Assembly (NCBI RefSeq): GCF_024508315.1
Contig: NZ_CP101987.1
Span: 2,976,001 to 3,040,000 of the forward strand
Direction of reading: 5' to 3'
Origin: Cellulomonas xiejunii
GTDB lineage: Bacteria; Actinomycetota; Actinomycetes; Actinomycetales; Cellulomonadaceae
Length of the DNA: 64,000 nt
The translations under genes were made by a program, and so were the position numbers. Shown here in pieces: positions 16,931 to 29,920 of the stretch (position 1 is the first letter of the stretch; the number at the start of each line of letters is the position of its first letter). The notes under the pieces are model-generated. The model was given only the letters and a program-made list of their open reading frames with translations, was not told the origin of the DNA and ran no database searches.

Positions 16931-17230
16931 TCAGCTCTTCAGCAGGTTGACGTCGTCGACCGACGCCGAGCGTCTGGTCCGGAAGATGGTCACGATGATC
17001 GCCAGGCCGACGACCACCTCGGCGGCCGCGACCACCATGACGAAGAACGCGAGCACCTGACCCGAGAGGTTGCCGTGCATCCGCGAGAACGTCACGAGCA
17101 GGAGGTTCGTCGAGTTGAGCATGAGCTCGACGCCCATGAACACGATGATCGCGTTGCGTCGCAGCAGGACCGTCGTCGCGCCGATCGCGAACAGGATCGC
17201 GGCCAGCACCAGGTAGTGGGTGAGGCTCAC
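16931..17230 (-). CDS. nuoK: NADH-quinone oxidoreductase subunit K
   Basis: A 99-residue, three-helix membrane subunit. The conserved [17 protein letters not shown] carries the glutamate essential for proton translocation in helix II. The GTG start overlaps the nuoJ stop (GTGA). The length is exactly family-typical. Confidence 0.98.
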   Translation of the reverse strand: MSLTHYLVLAAILFAIGATTVLLRRNAIIVFMGVELMLNSTNLLLVTFSRMHGNLSGQVLAFFVMVVAAAEVVVGLAIIVTIFRTRRSASVDDVNLLKS

Positions 17231-18195
17231 CGGCCGTCCTCCTCGTCGTGCGTCGGGGCGTCGGTCGACCGGTCCGCCGGGTCGGGGGACGCGCCGTCGG
17301 GGCGAGGCAGGACCACCCCGCCGGTGACGGCTCCGTCCGGCCCTCCCAGGTACTCGTCGTCGGACGTGAACGTGCCTGCACCGACGGCCCAGCCGCCGGC
17401 CAGCACCCGGTCGATCCGCGCGGCGTACTCGCGTGCGTCGGCCTCCTGGCCCCGGACGCGCAGCACGCGCGGCACCGAGGTCTCCAGGGGCGTGCCGTCC
17501 GGCAGGAGCGCCGGGACGTCCATGGCGTTGTGCCGGGCGTAGACGCCGGGGGCCGGCAGCGACACGGGGTGCCCGCCCTCCCGCAGCCGGCGCTCGGCCC
17601 GCTCACGCTGGCCGACCTTGGGCACCAGGCGTCCCCGGTGGGTCATCACCAGCGCACCGAGCGCGGCGACCACGAGCAGCGCACCGACGACCTCGACGGC
17701 CAGCACGTGCTGGCCGAAGATCACGTGGGCGACAGCCTGGGGGTTGGAGGGCGCGTTCGCCGTGCCCAGCCCGGTGGGAGGTCCGTACGTGGCGCGCCCG
17801 ACGACACCGACGAGGACGATGCCGAGCCCCAGCCCTGCCAGGACACCGATCCACCGCTGCCCGCGGATCGTCTCGACGAGCGAGTCCGACCGGTCGACAC
17901 CGACGAGCATGAGGACGAACAGGAACAGCATCATGACGGCGCCGGTGTAGACGACGACCTGCACGACGCCGAGGAACTCCGCGCCCTGGGCGACGTACAT
18001 GAACGCCAGCGAGATCATGATGAAGATGACGGCCAGCGCCGCGTGCACCGCCTTGCGCGCGAGCAGCAGCCCGAGCGCGGCGAGCACCATGAGCGGGCCG
18101 AGGACCCAGAACAGCACGGCCTCGGCCGTGCTCGTCTGGCCGCTCTCGGTCAGCGCGCCGGCAGCCGCCGGCAGCACGGTGGACAACAGGTTCAC
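17227..18195 (-). CDS. nuoJ: NADH-quinone oxidoreductase subunit J, with long C-terminal tail
   Basis: A 322-residue protein. The first 200 or so residues hold the five NuoJ helices, including [20 protein letters not shown] and [15 protein letters not shown]. The remaining 120 residues are hydrophilic ([36 protein letters not shown]) and end in an acidic DEEDGR. Typical NuoJ is about 165-260 residues. The start GTG 18195 overlaps the nuoI stop, which excludes longer versions. Confidence 0.96.
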   Translation of the reverse strand: MNLLSTVLPAAAGALTESGQTSTAEAVLFWVLGPLMVLAALGLLLARKAVHAALAVIFIMISLAFMYVAQGAEFLGVVQVVVYTGAVMMLFLFVLMLVGVDRSDSLVETIRGQRWIGVLAGLGLGIVLVGVVGRATYGPPTGLGTANAPSNPQAVAHVIFGQHVLAVEVVGALLVVAALGALVMTHRGRLVPKVGQRERAERRLREGGHPVSLPAPGVYARHNAMDVPALLPDGTPLETSVPRVLRVRGQEADAREYAARIDRVLAGGWAVGAGTFTSDDEYLGGPDGAVTGGVVLPRPDGASPDPADRSTDAPTHDEEDGR

Positions 18196-19001
18196 CTGGC
18201 ACCCCCCTGGCGGTGCGCGGCCGCCGTGATCGCGCGCTGCGCGAGGCGCGTCTCGCCGAGGTCGGGGACCTTCGCGCCCTTCGCGGCGTTCTCCGGCAGC
18301 GTCGGGTCGTCCGGGCGGTGCTCGGAGACCCAGGCGACCTGGTCGTCGGTGACGCCCGTGACCTGGCCGCGGTAGTAGTCCGTGTCGGACGTCCCCTCGA
18401 CCATCGGGTGCGGCGCCGCGAGCTGACCCGAGCGCAGCGGCGCGAGCAGGTCCTGCTTCTCCCAGATCATCCCCGGGCGGGTCGGACCCGCGAGCTCGTA
18501 CTCGTTGGTCATCGTCAGCGCCCGCGTGGGGCACGCCTCGATGCACAGGCCGCAGAAGATGCAGCGCAGGTAGTTGATCTGGTAGACGCGGCCGTACCGC
18601 TCCCCCGGCGAGAACTGCGCGTCGGGGGTGTTGTCTCCACCCTCCACGTAGATCGCGTCGGCCGGGCACGCCCAGGCGCACAGCTCGCAGCCGATGCACT
18701 TCTCGAGGCCGTCGGCGTACCGGTTGAGCTGGTGGCGCCCGTGGTACCGCGGCTTGGTCGGCACCTGCTCGCGCGGGTATTGCTCGGTGACCGTGGGCTT
18801 GAACATGTTCGCGAACGTCACGCCGAAGCCGGCGACGGGCGCGAGCAGCTCGCTCAGGCCCGAGCGCTTCTCGATGAGCGACTCGTAGGCGGCCGGACGG
18901 TCGACCTCGCCCCGGTCCGGTGCCGTGCGCCGCACGTCACGACCGGGTGCGCCGGGCGCCGGTGCGCCCGACGCGGGCTTCTTCTTGCGCTGCTCAGCCA
19001 C
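18192..19001 (-). CDS. nuoI: NADH-quinone oxidoreductase subunit I
   Basis: A 269-residue ferredoxin-type subunit bridging the peripheral and membrane arms. It carries clusters N6a and N6b in two complete four-Cys motifs, [16 protein letters not shown] and [16 protein letters not shown]. The N-terminus is Lys/Arg-rich and disordered, and the C-terminus extends past the second cluster. Its GTG start overlaps nuoH by eight bases. Confidence 0.98.
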   Translation of the reverse strand: MAEQRKKKPASGAPAPGAPGRDVRRTAPDRGEVDRPAAYESLIEKRSGLSELLAPVAGFGVTFANMFKPTVTEQYPREQVPTKPRYHGRHQLNRYADGLEKCIGCELCAWACPADAIYVEGGDNTPDAQFSPGERYGRVYQINYLRCIFCGLCIEACPTRALTMTNEYELAGPTRPGMIWEKQDLLAPLRSGQLAAPHPMVEGTSDTDYYRGQVTGVTDDQVAWVSEHRPDDPTLPENAAKGAKVPDLGETRLAQRAITAAAHRQGGAR

Positions 19002-20370
19002 CGCGCACCTCCAACGGGGTCTCGGGTCCGGACGGGTCGGTCGGCTGCGTCGCCGCGAGGCGGCGCTGCGCGCGCGGGGACGGCGGCAGGACCTGCCCCG
19101 GCAGGGGTGGCACCGGGTAGCCGTTCTCGAACGGGTCGAACTCCTGCGGGCCGGTCGGCTCGGGTGCCGGCTCCGGCTTCTTCTCCGGCACGAGGAACGA
19201 GGCGACGAGCCCGACCACGACGAGACCGGCGAGGAAGAAGAGCAGCGTGCGCAGGTCCACGTCCCACAGCTGGCGCGCGGCCTGGACGAACGTCACGCAC
19301 ACGACCCACAGGAGCGCGGCCGGGATGAGGACCTTCCACCCGATCTTCATGAACTGGTCGTAGCGGAACCGCAGCACCGAGCCCCGGATCCACACGAACA
19401 CGAACATGAACAGCCAGACCTTGGCGACGAACCACAGGACGGGCCACCAGCCGGTGTTGAACATGCCGTCGTTGATGGCCGAGATCGGCCACGGGGCACG
19501 CCAGCCGCCGAAGAACAGGGTGGTCGCGACCGCCGAGACGTTGAGCATGTTGATGTACTCGGCGAGGAAGAACCACGCGAACTTCATCGACGAGTACTCG
19601 GTGGTGTAGCCGCCGACGAGCTCGCCCTCGGCCTCGGGCAGGTCGAACGGCAGACGGTTCGTCTCGCCGACCATCGAGATGAGGTAGATGACGAACGCGG
19701 GCAGCAGCGGCAGGAACCACCAGACCTGCGTCTGGGAGTCGACGATCTGGGAGGTCGACATCGACCCGGCCATGATGAACACGCTGACCAGGGACAGGCC
19801 CATCGCGAGCTCGTAGGAGATGACCTGCGCGGTGGAACGGACCCCGCCGAGCAGCGGGTACGTCGAGTTGGACGACCAGCCGCCGAGCACGATGCCGTAC
19901 ACGCCGACCGCGGCGCACGCGAGGATGTACAGCACCGCGACCGAGAAGTCCGTGAGCTGCAGCGGCGTCACGACGCCGAAGATGCTCACCTCGGGTCCGA
20001 ACGGGATGACCGCGAACACCAGCAGCGAGCACAGCACCGCGATCATCGGCGCGAGGATGTAGACCAGCTTGTCGGCCGCCTTGACGGTGACGTCCTCCTT
20101 GACCAGGAGCTTCATCGCGTCGGCGAGCGACTGCAGCAGGCCGAAAGGTCCGTGCACGTTGGGTCCGGGCCGCAGCTGCATGCGACCCACGACGCGGCGC
20201 TCGAACCAGATCGCGATGAGCACGCTGGTCAGCAGGAAGACGATGATCGCGACCGCCTTGAGCAGCCAGACCCAGAACACGTCCTGGCTGAAGTCCGCGA
20301 CGACCGGGGCGACAGCCCCGTCGCCGACGGCGGTCGGCAGCGCGCCCAGCGCCGTGGCCAGCACGCTCAT
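18994..20370 (-). CDS. nuoH: NADH-quinone oxidoreductase subunit H, with proline-rich C-terminal tail
   Basis: A 458-residue membrane subunit forming the quinone chamber with NuoB and NuoD. Signatures are [31 protein letters not shown] and [16 protein letters not shown]. coli NuoH has 325 residues. Here a tail of roughly 70 residues rich in Pro and Glu follows the last helix ([19 protein letters not shown]). The ATG overlaps the nuoG stop (ATGA). Confidence 0.97.
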   Translation of the reverse strand: MSVLATALGALPTAVGDGAVAPVVADFSQDVFWVWLLKAVAIIVFLLTSVLIAIWFERRVVGRMQLRPGPNVHGPFGLLQSLADAMKLLVKEDVTVKAADKLVYILAPMIAVLCSLLVFAVIPFGPEVSIFGVVTPLQLTDFSVAVLYILACAAVGVYGIVLGGWSSNSTYPLLGGVRSTAQVISYELAMGLSLVSVFIMAGSMSTSQIVDSQTQVWWFLPLLPAFVIYLISMVGETNRLPFDLPEAEGELVGGYTTEYSSMKFAWFFLAEYINMLNVSAVATTLFFGGWRAPWPISAINDGMFNTGWWPVLWFVAKVWLFMFVFVWIRGSVLRFRYDQFMKIGWKVLIPAALLWVVCVTFVQAARQLWDVDLRTLLFFLAGLVVVGLVASFLVPEKKPEPAPEPTGPQEFDPFENGYPVPPLPGQVLPPSPRAQRRLAATQPTDPSGPETPLEVRGG

Positions 20371-23017
20371 GCCCGCTCCTCCTCGTCCACGCGGACGCCG
20401 GCGACGGCCTCCGCAGCGTCCCCGGTGAGCCCGGAGTCCGCATGTGCCGTGACGCCGGGGGCGTCGCTGCGGCCCACCGGCGCGAGCGCCACGACCGTGC
20501 CACCGACCGCGCCCAGCACGTCGCGCACCGCGGCGCCACGCGGGTTCGTCGCGAGCCACACGACGTGGTCCGCCATCTCGGTGACCTGCACGGGGACCGT
20601 GATCGTGCCGCGGTCGGTGCTGACAGCCACGTCGTCGCCGTCGGCCACACCCGCCGCCTGCGCCGTGACCGGCGAGACGCGGGCGACCGGCTGCTTCGCC
20701 GTGCCCGCCAGGTACGGCTCACCGTCCTGCAGGCGACCGGCGTCCAGGAGCTGGTGCCACGTCGCGAGCACCGCGTGGCCCGGGGGCACCGCGGGCGGCT
20801 CGTCCGAGCCCGTCGCGGGCCGCTCGACCCGCGCGCCGTCCCAGCCACCGAGCTGGTCGAGCTCGGCGTGCACGTCCGCCAGCGTCAGCAGGCCCAGGTC
20901 GGCCCCGAGCGCGTCGGCGAGCCGGTCGAGCACGCGGAAGTCCGACAGCTGCGTCGTCGTCAGCACCTGCGCGAACGGGCGCGGACGCCCCTCCCACGTC
21001 ACGTACGTCCCGGCCTTCTCGACCGGCGGCGCCACGGGAAGCACGACGTCCGCGAGGTCGGTGACCTCGCTGCGCCGTACCTCGAGCGACACCAGGAACG
21101 GGACCGCGGCCAGCGCGGCACGAGCCAGCACGGGGTCGCCGTGGTCGGCCGGGTCCACGCCACCGACGAGGAGCGCACCGAGCTGCCCCGCTGCCGCGGC
21201 AGCGAGGATCTCGTCCGCGCTGCGTCCCGGTGCGGCCGGCAGGTCGTCGACGCCCCACACGGCGGCCACGTCCACGCGGGCCGACGCGTCGCTCACCGGA
21301 CGACCGCCCGGCAGCAGCGTCGGCAGCGTGCCCGCCTCGACCGCGCCGCGCTCGCCGGCGCGCCGCGGGATCCACGCGACGCGGGCACCCGTGCGCTCCG
21401 CGAGCCGGAGCACGGCGGTCAGGGCGCCCGGCACGGTCGCCGCGCGCTCGCCCACGAGGATGACCGCGCCGTCGGCGGCCAGCGCCTCGGCGGTGGTGCC
21501 GAGCACGTCCTGCGCGCCCGTGGTGATCGCGTCGAGCACCTCGGGCTCCGTGCCCGGGGCCGCCGGCAGCAGCGTGCCGTCGAGCCGTTCGAGGCCGCGG
21601 CTCGCGAGAGCGGCGAGCGAGAACACCCGCGTGCGGCCGGCCACGACGGAGCCGCGCAGGCGCAGGAAGAGGATGCCGCCCTCCTCCTCGGGCTCGTACC
21701 CGACGCACAGCACAGCCGGCGCGGCCACGAGGTCGCCGAACGTCACCTGCAGCGTGCGACCGGCGACGTGGTACCCGAGGAACGTCTCCTCCTCCGCGGA
21801 GTGCGGACGCGCGCGGTGGTCGACGTCGTTGGTGCCGAGCACGGTGCGCGCGAGCTTGGAGTACGCGTAGGCGTCCTCGAGCGTCACGCGGCCACCGGGG
21901 AGCACGCCGACGGTCGCGCCGCGCAGCCCGGCCGCGGCGGTGTCGAGCGCCTCGGTCCACGAGCACGGCTCGAGCTCGCTGCGCGTGCCGTCCGCCAGCC
22001 GCCGACGCACCATCGGCGTCGTGACGCGGTCCGGTGCCGACTGCCAGTGGAACGCGAACCGGTCCTTGTCGCTGACCCACTCCTGGTTGACCGCCGGGTC
22101 GTCGCCCGCGAGGCGTCGCAGGACGACGCCGCGGCGGTGGTCGACACGGATCGCCGACCCGTTGGCGTCGTGCTCCGCGATCGAGGCTGCGGACACGAGG
22201 TCGAACGGGCGGGCGCGGAACCGGTAGGCGGCGGACGTGAGCGCACCGACCGGGCAGATCTGCACGGTGTTGCCGGAGAAGTACGACGCGAACGGCCGAC
22301 CGCTCGTGTCGAGCGTCGACGCCCCCACCGGGGCGTCACCCGTGAAGCCGAGGACCTCGGTGTCGAACGTCCCGATCTGCTGCGCGGCGCCCCGCTTCTG
22401 CAGGTCGATCCACACGTCGCCCGCGATCTCCTCGGAGAACCGGGTGCACCGCTGGCACAGGACGCACCGCTCGCGGTCGAGCAGGATCTGCGTCGAGACC
22501 GCGATCGGCTTGGGGAACGTGCGCTTGACGTCGACGAACCGGGTCGCGGCGCGCCCGTTGCTCATCGCCTGGTTCTGCAGGGGGCACTCGCCACCCTTGT
22601 CGCAGACGGGGCAGTCGAGCGGGTGGTTGATGAGCAGCAGCTCCATGACGCCGTGCTGGGCCTTGTCGGCCTCGGGCGACGTGTGCTGCGTCTTGACCTG
22701 CATGCCGGGTGTGGCCTGCAGCGTGCAGGACGCCTGCGGCTTCGGCATCTTCGCCAGGTTGCCGTCGCGCCCGGGGGCCCACACCTCGACCAGGCACTGG
22801 CGGCACGCACCGGCGGGCGCCAGCAGCGGGTGGTCGCAGAAGCGCGGGATCTGGATGCCCAGCTGCTCGGCGGCCCGGATGACGAGCGTGCCCTTCGGCA
22901 CGGTCGTCTCGATCCCGTCCACGCTGAACGTGACGGTGTCCGACGGCTCCGCGGGCGCGGCCGGCGGTGCGGCCGGCACCAACGGCGTGGTCGACGAGCC
23001 CCTCGGGGTCGTGATGG

Positions 23018-23021
<4 letters not shown>
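20367..23021 (-). CDS. nuoG: NADH-quinone oxidoreductase subunit G
   Basis: An 884-residue Fe-S subunit of the peripheral arm. The N-terminal 2Fe-2S ligands lie in [16 protein letters not shown], the His/3-Cys N5 site in [14 protein letters not shown], and N4 in CVLCQRC with a later CPVGAL. The C-terminal half is the molybdopterin-oxidoreductase-like domain without cofactor. The region that holds the extra cluster N7 in E. coli and Thermus (CxxCxxxC) reads [16 protein letters not shown], so N7 is absent. The ATG overlaps the nuoF stop (ATGA). Confidence 0.97.
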
Positions 23022-24351
<1,330 letters not shown>

Positions 24352-24352
<1 letters not shown>

Positions 24353-25233
24353 CACGACTCCTTCGCGTCGTCGGACTTCTGCTTGCGCTGCTCGCCGGCG
24401 GGCGAGACGTCGGCAGGGGTCGTCTCCGGGCGCTCGGCGCTCGACTGCGCCTCGCCCGCGTCCGGCTCGCCGTGGGTGGCGCCCGTCGCGGTGGTGCGCT
24501 CGTCCGCGTCGAACGACGGGGCGGTCCAGCCCCGCTCCCGGGCCAGCACGGTGCCGCGCACCGTCGCCGGACCGGCGCCCACGCCCTCGTCGGCGCGCCC
24601 GTCGGGGAAGCCCGCCAGGACGCGGCTCATCTCCTTGAACGTGCAGACGCTCGACGCCCCGCGGGTCGGCGCGACGGGTGCGCCCTCGACCAGCCGGTCG
24701 ACCACCTCGACGGCCGAGGCCGGCGTCTGGTTGTCGAAGAACTCCCAGTTGACCATCATCACCGGCGCGTAGTCGCAGGCCGCGTTGCACTCGATGCGCT
24801 CGAGCGTGACCGCGCCGTCCTCGGTCGTCTCGTCGTGACCGATCCCGAGGTGCTCGGAGAGCTCCTCCCAGATCGCGTCGCCGCCCATGACCGCGCACAG
24901 CGTGTTGGTGCACACCCCGACGGTGTAGGTGCCGTTGGGGTGCCGCTTGTACTGCGTGTAGAAGGTCGCGACGGCCGACACCTCGGCCGTGGAGATACCC
25001 AGCGTCGTGGCGCAGAACGCGATGCCGCGCGGGCTCACGTAGCCGTCCTCCGACTGCACCAGGTGCAGCATCGGCAGCAGCGCGGAGCGCGCCTGCGGGT
25101 AGCGGGCGATGATCTCCTGCGCGTCGGCCGTCAGCCGCGCGCGCGTCTCCTCGTCGTACCCGACGGCGTGCCGCTCACCCGGGACACGGCCGTGCTCGTG
25201 GGGCGCTGCTGCGCCCGCGTGCTCGACGGACAT
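24352..25233 (-). CDS. nuoE: NADH-quinone oxidoreductase subunit E, with charged C-terminal tail
   Basis: A 293-residue thioredoxin-like 2Fe-2S subunit (cluster N1a). The four ligands are in CTNTLC and CNAACDYAPV. The N-terminal helical part (RYPQARSALLPMLHLVQ, SPRGIAFCATTLGI) is canonical. E. coli NuoE is 166 residues. Here about 90 extra residues follow, low-complexity and charged, ending EQRKQKSDDAKES. The start shares one base with the nuoD stop. Confidence 0.97.
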
Positions 25234-26585
25234 CAGCGGTCCACCCCTCCCAGCACCGGGTCGATCGACGCGACGGCGACGACGACGTCGGCGATCTGCC
25301 CGCCCTCGCACATCATCGAGACGGCCTGCAGGTTGTTGAACGACGGGTCGCGGAAGTGTGCCCGGTACGGCTTGGTGCCGCCGTCGGACACCAGGTGCAC
25401 GCCCAGCTCGCCGCGCGGGTGCTCGACGGTCTGGAAGACCTGGCCCGCGGGCACGCGGAAGCCCTCGGTCACCAGCTTGAAGTGGTGGATCAGGGACTCC
25501 ATCGAGGTGCCCATGATCTCCTTGATGTGGTCGAGCGAGTTGCCCATGCCGTCGGTGCCGATGGCCAGCTGCGCCGGCCACGCGATCTTCTTGTCGGCGA
25601 CCATGACGGGTCCCGGCTTCGCGAGCCGCTCGAGGCACTGCTCGACGATCCGCATCGACTGGTAGCACTCCTCGACGCGCACGAGCAGGCGGGCCCACGA
25701 GTCCGCGGCCTCCTGCGTCGGGACGTCGAAGTCGTACGTCTCGTAGCCGCAGTACGGGTCGGTCTTGCGCACGTCGTACGGCAGGCCGGTCGCGCGCAGG
25801 AGCGGGCCCGTGACACCGAGCGACATGCAGGCCGCGAGGCTCAGCGCGCCGACGTCCTTCATGCGGGCGTGCAGGATCGGGTTGGCCAGCATGAGGTCCT
25901 CGAGCTGGCGCATGTAGCCGCGGACCTTGACGAGGCCCTCGCGGACCGAGTCGATCGCGCCCGGGGGCACGTCCTGCGCGACGCCGCCGGGGCGGATGTA
26001 CGCGTGGTTCATGCGCAGCCCGGAGATCATCTCGAAGATCTTGAGGATCTCCTCGCGGGCCGTGAAGCCCAGGATCATGATGGTCGTGGCGCCGAGCTCG
26101 TTGCCGCCCGTGGCCAGGAAGACCAGGTGCGAGGAGATGCGGTTGAGCTCCATCATCAGGACGCGGATGACCGAGGCGCGCTCGGGGACGTCGTCCGTGA
26201 TGCCCAGGAGCTTCTCGATCGCGAGGCAGTAGGCCGCCTCCTGGAACAGCGGGGCGACGTAGTCCATGCGGGTGCAGAACGTCACGCCCTGGGTCCAGGT
26301 GCGGTACTCCATGTTCTTCTCGATGCCCGTGTGCAGGTAGCCGATACCGGCACGGGCCTCGGTGACGGTCTCGCCGTCGATCTCGAGCATGAGGCGCAGC
26401 ACGCCGTGGGTCGACGGGTGCTGCGGGCCCATGTTGACGACGATGCGCTCCTCGCCGAGGCGAGCGGCCTCCTCGGCGATGTCGGACCAGTCGCCGCCGG
26501 AGGCCTCGAACGAGGGCACTCCCGCGGTGTCGTCCAGCGGGACGTGGCGGGTCGCGTGGGGTGTCTGCGACGTGGGGGCGGTCAT
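25233..26585 (-). CDS. nuoD: NADH-quinone oxidoreductase subunit D
   Basis: A 450-residue 49-kDa-type subunit at the quinone site. [15 protein letters not shown] near residue 50 and the downstream Tyr/His region of the quinone-binding pocket ([13 protein letters not shown]) are intact. It ends [10 protein letters not shown] in the family manner (DPVLG, D.DR). ATG 26585 shares one base with the nuoC stop. Confidence 0.98.
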   Translation of the reverse strand: MTAPTSQTPHATRHVPLDDTAGVPSFEASGGDWSDIAEEAARLGEERIVVNMGPQHPSTHGVLRLMLEIDGETVTEARAGIGYLHTGIEKNMEYRTWTQGVTFCTRMDYVAPLFQEAAYCLAIEKLLGITDDVPERASVIRVLMMELNRISSHLVFLATGGNELGATTIMILGFTAREEILKIFEMISGLRMNHAYIRPGGVAQDVPPGAIDSVREGLVKVRGYMRQLEDLMLANPILHARMKDVGALSLAACMSLGVTGPLLRATGLPYDVRKTDPYCGYETYDFDVPTQEAADSWARLLVRVEECYQSMRIVEQCLERLAKPGPVMVADKKIAWPAQLAIGTDGMGNSLDHIKEIMGTSMESLIHHFKLVTEGFRVPAGQVFQTVEHPRGELGVHLVSDGGTKPYRAHFRDPSFNNLQAVSMMCEGGQIADVVVAVASIDPVLGGVDR

Positions 26586-27520
26586 CAGCTGTACGACCTC
26601 CGCTGGTCCGGGGGCGGGATGGTCGCGCCCTTGTACTCGACCGGGATCCCGCCGAGGGGGTAGTCCTTGCGCTGCGGGTGGCCCGGCCAGTCGTCGGGCA
26701 TCTCGATGCGGGCCAGGCCCGGGTGCCCGTCGAAAACGATCCCGAAGAAGTCCCAGGTCTCGCGCTCGTGCCAGTCGTTGGCGGGGTAGACCGCCACCGT
26801 GGACGGGATGTGCGGGTCACCCTCGGGCGCCGCGACCTCGAGCCGCAGACGGCGGCCGTGCGTCACGGACGCCACGTGGTAGACCGCGTGCAGCTCGCGC
26901 CCCGCGTCGTGCGGGAAGTGGACCCCGGAGACCCCGAGCGAGAGCTCGAAGCGCAGGTCGGGGTCGTCGCGCAGGGCCTGCACGACCTCGACGAGGTGCT
27001 CGCGCGCGACCTCCAGCGTGAGCTCGCCGCGGTCGACGACGACGGCCTCCACCGCGTTCGCGAAACCGGTGCCGGACTCGTCGAGCACCTCGGTGAGGAC
27101 GTCGACGGCCTCGTCGAACCAGCCGCCGTACGGGCGCTCGCTCGGGCCGGGCATCGCGACGGTCCGCACGAGACCGCCGAACCCGGAGGTGTCACCGGTG
27201 CCGGCCACGCCGAACATGCCGGTGCGGACGTCGACGATGTCGAGCGGCGTGCGCGGGCTCGTCGGGTCGAGGCCGGCCGGGACGTTCTGGGACCCGGCCT
27301 CGAGGGCCGCGGCACTCGTGCGCTGCGTCCCGGCGGGCGCGGGCTCCCCCGGCTTGACCGCGGCGGACGCGTCGGCCTTCTCGGCCGTCGGCTTGGTGCC
27401 CTCCGTCGGGCGGTCGGCGACGGGGGACGTCGCGTCCTCCGCCGGCGTGGACTGCGCGACCGGCTTGGTGCCCGTCGTGGGGTCGGTGCCCTCGGAGGGC
27501 TTCGTGCTCTCGTCGCTCAT
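26585..27520 (-). CDS. nuoC: NADH-quinone oxidoreductase subunit C, with disordered N-terminal extension
   Basis: A 311-residue 30-kDa-type subunit. The conserved domain begins near residue 90 and contains the family signature [20 protein letters not shown] followed by RKDYPLGG. The first 80 or so residues are low-complexity Thr/Pro/Lys/Ala (repeated TKP-type units such as [10 protein letters not shown] and [10 protein letters not shown]) with no counterpart in E. coli or Thermus. The ATG (27520) overlaps the nuoB stop by four bases, so the extension is in the right frame and is translated from the only coupled start. Confidence 0.97.
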   Translation of the reverse strand: MSDESTKPSEGTDPTTGTKPVAQSTPAEDATSPVADRPTEGTKPTAEKADASAAVKPGEPAPAGTQRTSAAALEAGSQNVPAGLDPTSPRTPLDIVDVRTGMFGVAGTGDTSGFGGLVRTVAMPGPSERPYGGWFDEAVDVLTEVLDESGTGFANAVEAVVVDRGELTLEVAREHLVEVVQALRDDPDLRFELSLGVSGVHFPHDAGRELHAVYHVASVTHGRRLRLEVAAPEGDPHIPSTVAVYPANDWHERETWDFFGIVFDGHPGLARIEMPDDWPGHPQRKDYPLGGIPVEYKGATIPPPDQRRSYS

Positions 27521-28068
27521 CGCAGCAGTCCCGTCATGTGCGACGTCGGGGTCGCGGCCATCGCGGCCTCCTGCGCCTTGCGTGCCGCCTCCTGGCGGTT
27601 GACGCCCAGCGGCTCGTCCTGGATCTGCTGGTGCAGCGCGAGGATCGCGTGCAGCAGCATCTCGGGACGCGGCGGGCAACCGGGCAGGTAGATGTCCACA
27701 GGCACGATGTGGTCGACGCCCTGGACGATCGCGTAGTTGTTGAACATGCCGCCGGACGACGCGCACACGCCCATCGACAGCACCCACTTCGGGCCGGCCA
27801 TCTGGTCGTAGACCTGCCGCACGATGGGCGCCATCTTCTGGCTGACACGTCCCGCGACGATCATGAGGTCCGACTGGCGCGGCGACGCGCGGAAGACCTC
27901 CATGCCGAGCCGCGAGATGTCGTACCGGCTGGTGCCGGCGGCCATCATCTCGATCGCGCAGCACGCGAGCCCGAAGGTCACCGGCCACAGCGATGCCTTG
28001 CGGAAGTAGCCGACGAGGTCCTCGACCGTCGTCAGCAGGAAGCCCGAGGGCGCTTCCTCGATCCCCAT
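27517..28068 (-). CDS. nuoB: NADH-quinone oxidoreductase subunit B
   Basis: A 183-residue subunit carrying cluster N2, the last cluster before quinone. The ligands are the adjacent pair in [11 protein letters not shown], one in [12 protein letters not shown], and one in [10 protein letters not shown]. The length and all motifs are typical. It follows nuoA after a 75-bp gap, the largest inside the operon. Confidence 0.99.
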   Translation of the reverse strand: MGIEEAPSGFLLTTVEDLVGYFRKASLWPVTFGLACCAIEMMAAGTSRYDISRLGMEVFRASPRQSDLMIVAGRVSQKMAPIVRQVYDQMAGPKWVLSMGVCASSGGMFNNYAIVQGVDHIVPVDIYLPGCPPRPEMLLHAILALHQQIQDEPLGVNRQEAARKAQEAAMAATPTSHMTGLLR

Positions 28069-28143
28069 GTCAGTCCCTCCTCGGTGTCGGTCGGCTGCAC
28101 GTCCTGGCAGGTGTCGGGGCCGGCTGCGCCGGGCCCCCGGGGG

Positions 28144-28506
28144 TCAGTCCCACTCCAGACCGCCGCGCTTCCACTCGTAGACGAACGGGACCGTGATGAT
28201 CAGCAGGAACACCATCATCGCCACGAGGCCGAACGTCGCGAGCTCCGCGAAGCCCACGGCCCACGGGTAGAGGAAGACGACCTCGATGTCGAAGATGATG
28301 AAGGTCATGGCGACCAGGTAGTACTTGATCGGGAAGCGCCCGCCACCGATCGCGTGGGGCGTGGGCTCGATGCCGCACTCGTAGGCCTCGAGCTTGGCGC
28401 GGTTGTACCGCTTGGGGCCGAGGATCGCGCTCGCGCCGACCCCACCGAGGGCGAGGACGGCCGCGATCCCGATCATCACCAGGAGCGGGACGTACGGGTT
28501 GCTCAT
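28144..28506 (-). CDS. nuoA: NADH-quinone oxidoreductase subunit A
   Basis: A 120-residue, three-helix membrane subunit with the conserved YECGIEPTP loop and the acidic helix FIIFDIEVVFLYPWAV. The ATG 28506 is preceded by a strong GGAGGA at 8-13 nt. Only 69 bp separate it from menJ upstream on the same strand, with no terminator-like hairpin seen, so menJ and nuo may share a transcript. Confidence 0.98.
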   Translation of the reverse strand: MSNPYVPLLVMIGIAAVLALGGVGASAILGPKRYNRAKLEAYECGIEPTPHAIGGGRFPIKYYLVAMTFIIFDIEVVFLYPWAVGFAELATFGLVAMMVFLLIITVPFVYEWKRGGLEWD

Positions 28507-28575
28507 CGAGCGATCCTCCTCGTCGAAGACGTCCGGCCGGTGCGGCCCAGCGTCACGTGGGTCATGCTCGCCGCC

Positions 28576-29877
28576 TCACGCATCGGGCGCCAGCCGGGCG
28601 AGAGCGGCGATGACGCGGTCGACCAGGTCGCCGCCGCGGGGTTCGTAGCAGTCGGACAGGAGCTTGAGCACGAACTTCATGAGCAGCGGGCGCGGCAGCC
28701 CGTAGCGCGTGCACAGGTGCATCACCTGGGGGTGCTCGATGAGCCGCACGAACACCCGGCCGAGCGTGTAGTACCCGCCGAGATCGTCCTTCATGCGCTG
28801 CTGGTACGTCGCCAGCGCCCGCTCCCGTCCAGCGGCCGAACCGCGCGCCAGACCCTGCGCGATCGCGTCCGCCGCGACCCTACCCGCCTGCAGGCCGTAG
28901 GCGATCCCCTCGCCGTTGAACGGGCTGACCATCCCGGCGGCGTCGCCGGCGAGCAGCAGCCCGTCGGCGTAGAGCGGGCCGCGGTTGAAGCCCATGGGCA
29001 GCGCCGCGCCGCGCACGGGTGCGACCTGGTTCTCCGGGGTGAACTCCCACTCGCGCGGCGCGTTGGCCATCCAGCGGGCGAACAGGTCCTTGTAGTCGAC
29101 CTTGGTGGCGGCCGCCGTCGAGCTCACCGAGCCCAGGCCGACGTTCGCGGTGCCGTCGCCGAGCGAGAAGATCCAGCCGTACCCGGGCATGAGGTTCGAG
29201 CGGCCCGGGGGGCCGTCCCACAGCTCGAGGTGCGACTCCATCCAGGGGTCGTCGTGGCGGGGCGTGCGGAAGTACGTGCGGACGGCCACGCCCATCGGCC
29301 GGTCGTCGCGCTTGGCGCGCCCGACGGACGTCGCGAGCCGCGCCGAGACGCCGTCGGCGGCGATCACGACGGGCGCGCGGTACTCGACCTCGTCCCCCGC
29401 GTCGACGGTGCGCCGCCCGTCGGTCGCGACGGGCCTGGCCCGCACGCCGACGACGCGACCGGTGCGCTCGTCGCGCACGGGGGCGGTGACGGCCGTGCCC
29501 TCGAGCAGCTTCGCGCCGCCGGCACGCGCGTGCTCGGCGAGGATCTGGTCGAACGACGTGCGCGCCCGCGCCAGGCCGTACGACGGGTAGCTCGACAGCT
29601 CGGGCCAGGGCAGCTCGAGGCGGTGACCGCCTCCGATGACCCGCAGGCCGCGGTTGCGGATCCAGCCGTCCTGCTCGCGGATCGGCACACCCATGCGCAC
29701 CAGCTCGGCCACGGCGCGGGGCGTCAGGCCGTCGCCGCAGATCTTGTCGCGCGGGAACGTCGCCTTCTCCAGCAGCAGGACGTCCAGCCCGGCGGCGGCG
29801 CAGTGGAAGGCCGCGGAGGACCCGGCGGGACCGGCGCCGACGACGATGACGTCCGCGTCATCGATCGTCCCGACCAC
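28576..29877 (-). CDS. menJ: Menaquinone side-chain reductase, geranylgeranyl-reductase family (MenJ)
   Basis: A 433-residue FAD enzyme. DVIVVGAGPAGSSAAFHCA is the N-terminal Rossmann motif, CGDGLTPRAV is the family's active-site region, and LLLAGDAAGMVSPFNGEGI is the FAD-ribityl motif. In Mycobacterium MenJ saturates one isoprene unit of menaquinone. Archaeal relatives act on geranylgeranyl lipids. Its place directly before nuo and after menG supports menaquinone as the substrate. It starts at GTG 29877. A Rex-type operator lies 14-31 bp upstream of this start, just beyond the probable -10 box. Confidence 0.92.
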   Translation of the reverse strand: MVGTIDDADVIVVGAGPAGSSAAFHCAAAGLDVLLLEKATFPRDKICGDGLTPRAVAELVRMGVPIREQDGWIRNRGLRVIGGGHRLELPWPELSSYPSYGLARARTSFDQILAEHARAGGAKLLEGTAVTAPVRDERTGRVVGVRARPVATDGRRTVDAGDEVEYRAPVVIAADGVSARLATSVGRAKRDDRPMGVAVRTYFRTPRHDDPWMESHLELWDGPPGRSNLMPGYGWIFSLGDGTANVGLGSVSSTAAATKVDYKDLFARWMANAPREWEFTPENQVAPVRGAALPMGFNRGPLYADGLLLAGDAAGMVSPFNGEGIAYGLQAGRVAADAIAQGLARGSAAGRERALATYQQRMKDDLGGYYTLGRVFVRLIEHPQVMHLCTRYGLPRPLLMKFVLKLLSDCYEPRGGDLVDRVIAALARLAPDA

Positions 29878-29890
29878 CCTGCCACCCCAC

Positions 29891-29908
29891 TTGTGACGTT
29901 GTTCACGT
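29891..29908. promoter_or_regulatory. Rex (redox sensor) operator candidate upstream of menJ-nuo
   Basis: TTGTGACGTTGTTCACGT agrees with the Rex consensus TTGTGAA-N4-TTCACAA at 11 of 14 fixed positions, with an intact TTGTGA left half and TTCAC core on the right. It lies between the probable -10 box (29926..29921) and the menJ start, a roadblock position. Rex itself is encoded at 50.2-50.9 kb, and nuo operons are known Rex targets in Streptomyces. Binding is inferred, not shown. Confidence 0.65.
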
Positions 29909-29920
29909 GCAACCCCGGCG

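Noticed and set aside
13657..16950. A 1,097-codon open frame on the plus strand opposite nuoM and nuoL
   Set aside because: Long antisense frames are expected in very GC-rich genes. The translated product is an Arg/Asp/His-rich string without domains, and the opposite strand encodes clear complex I subunits.
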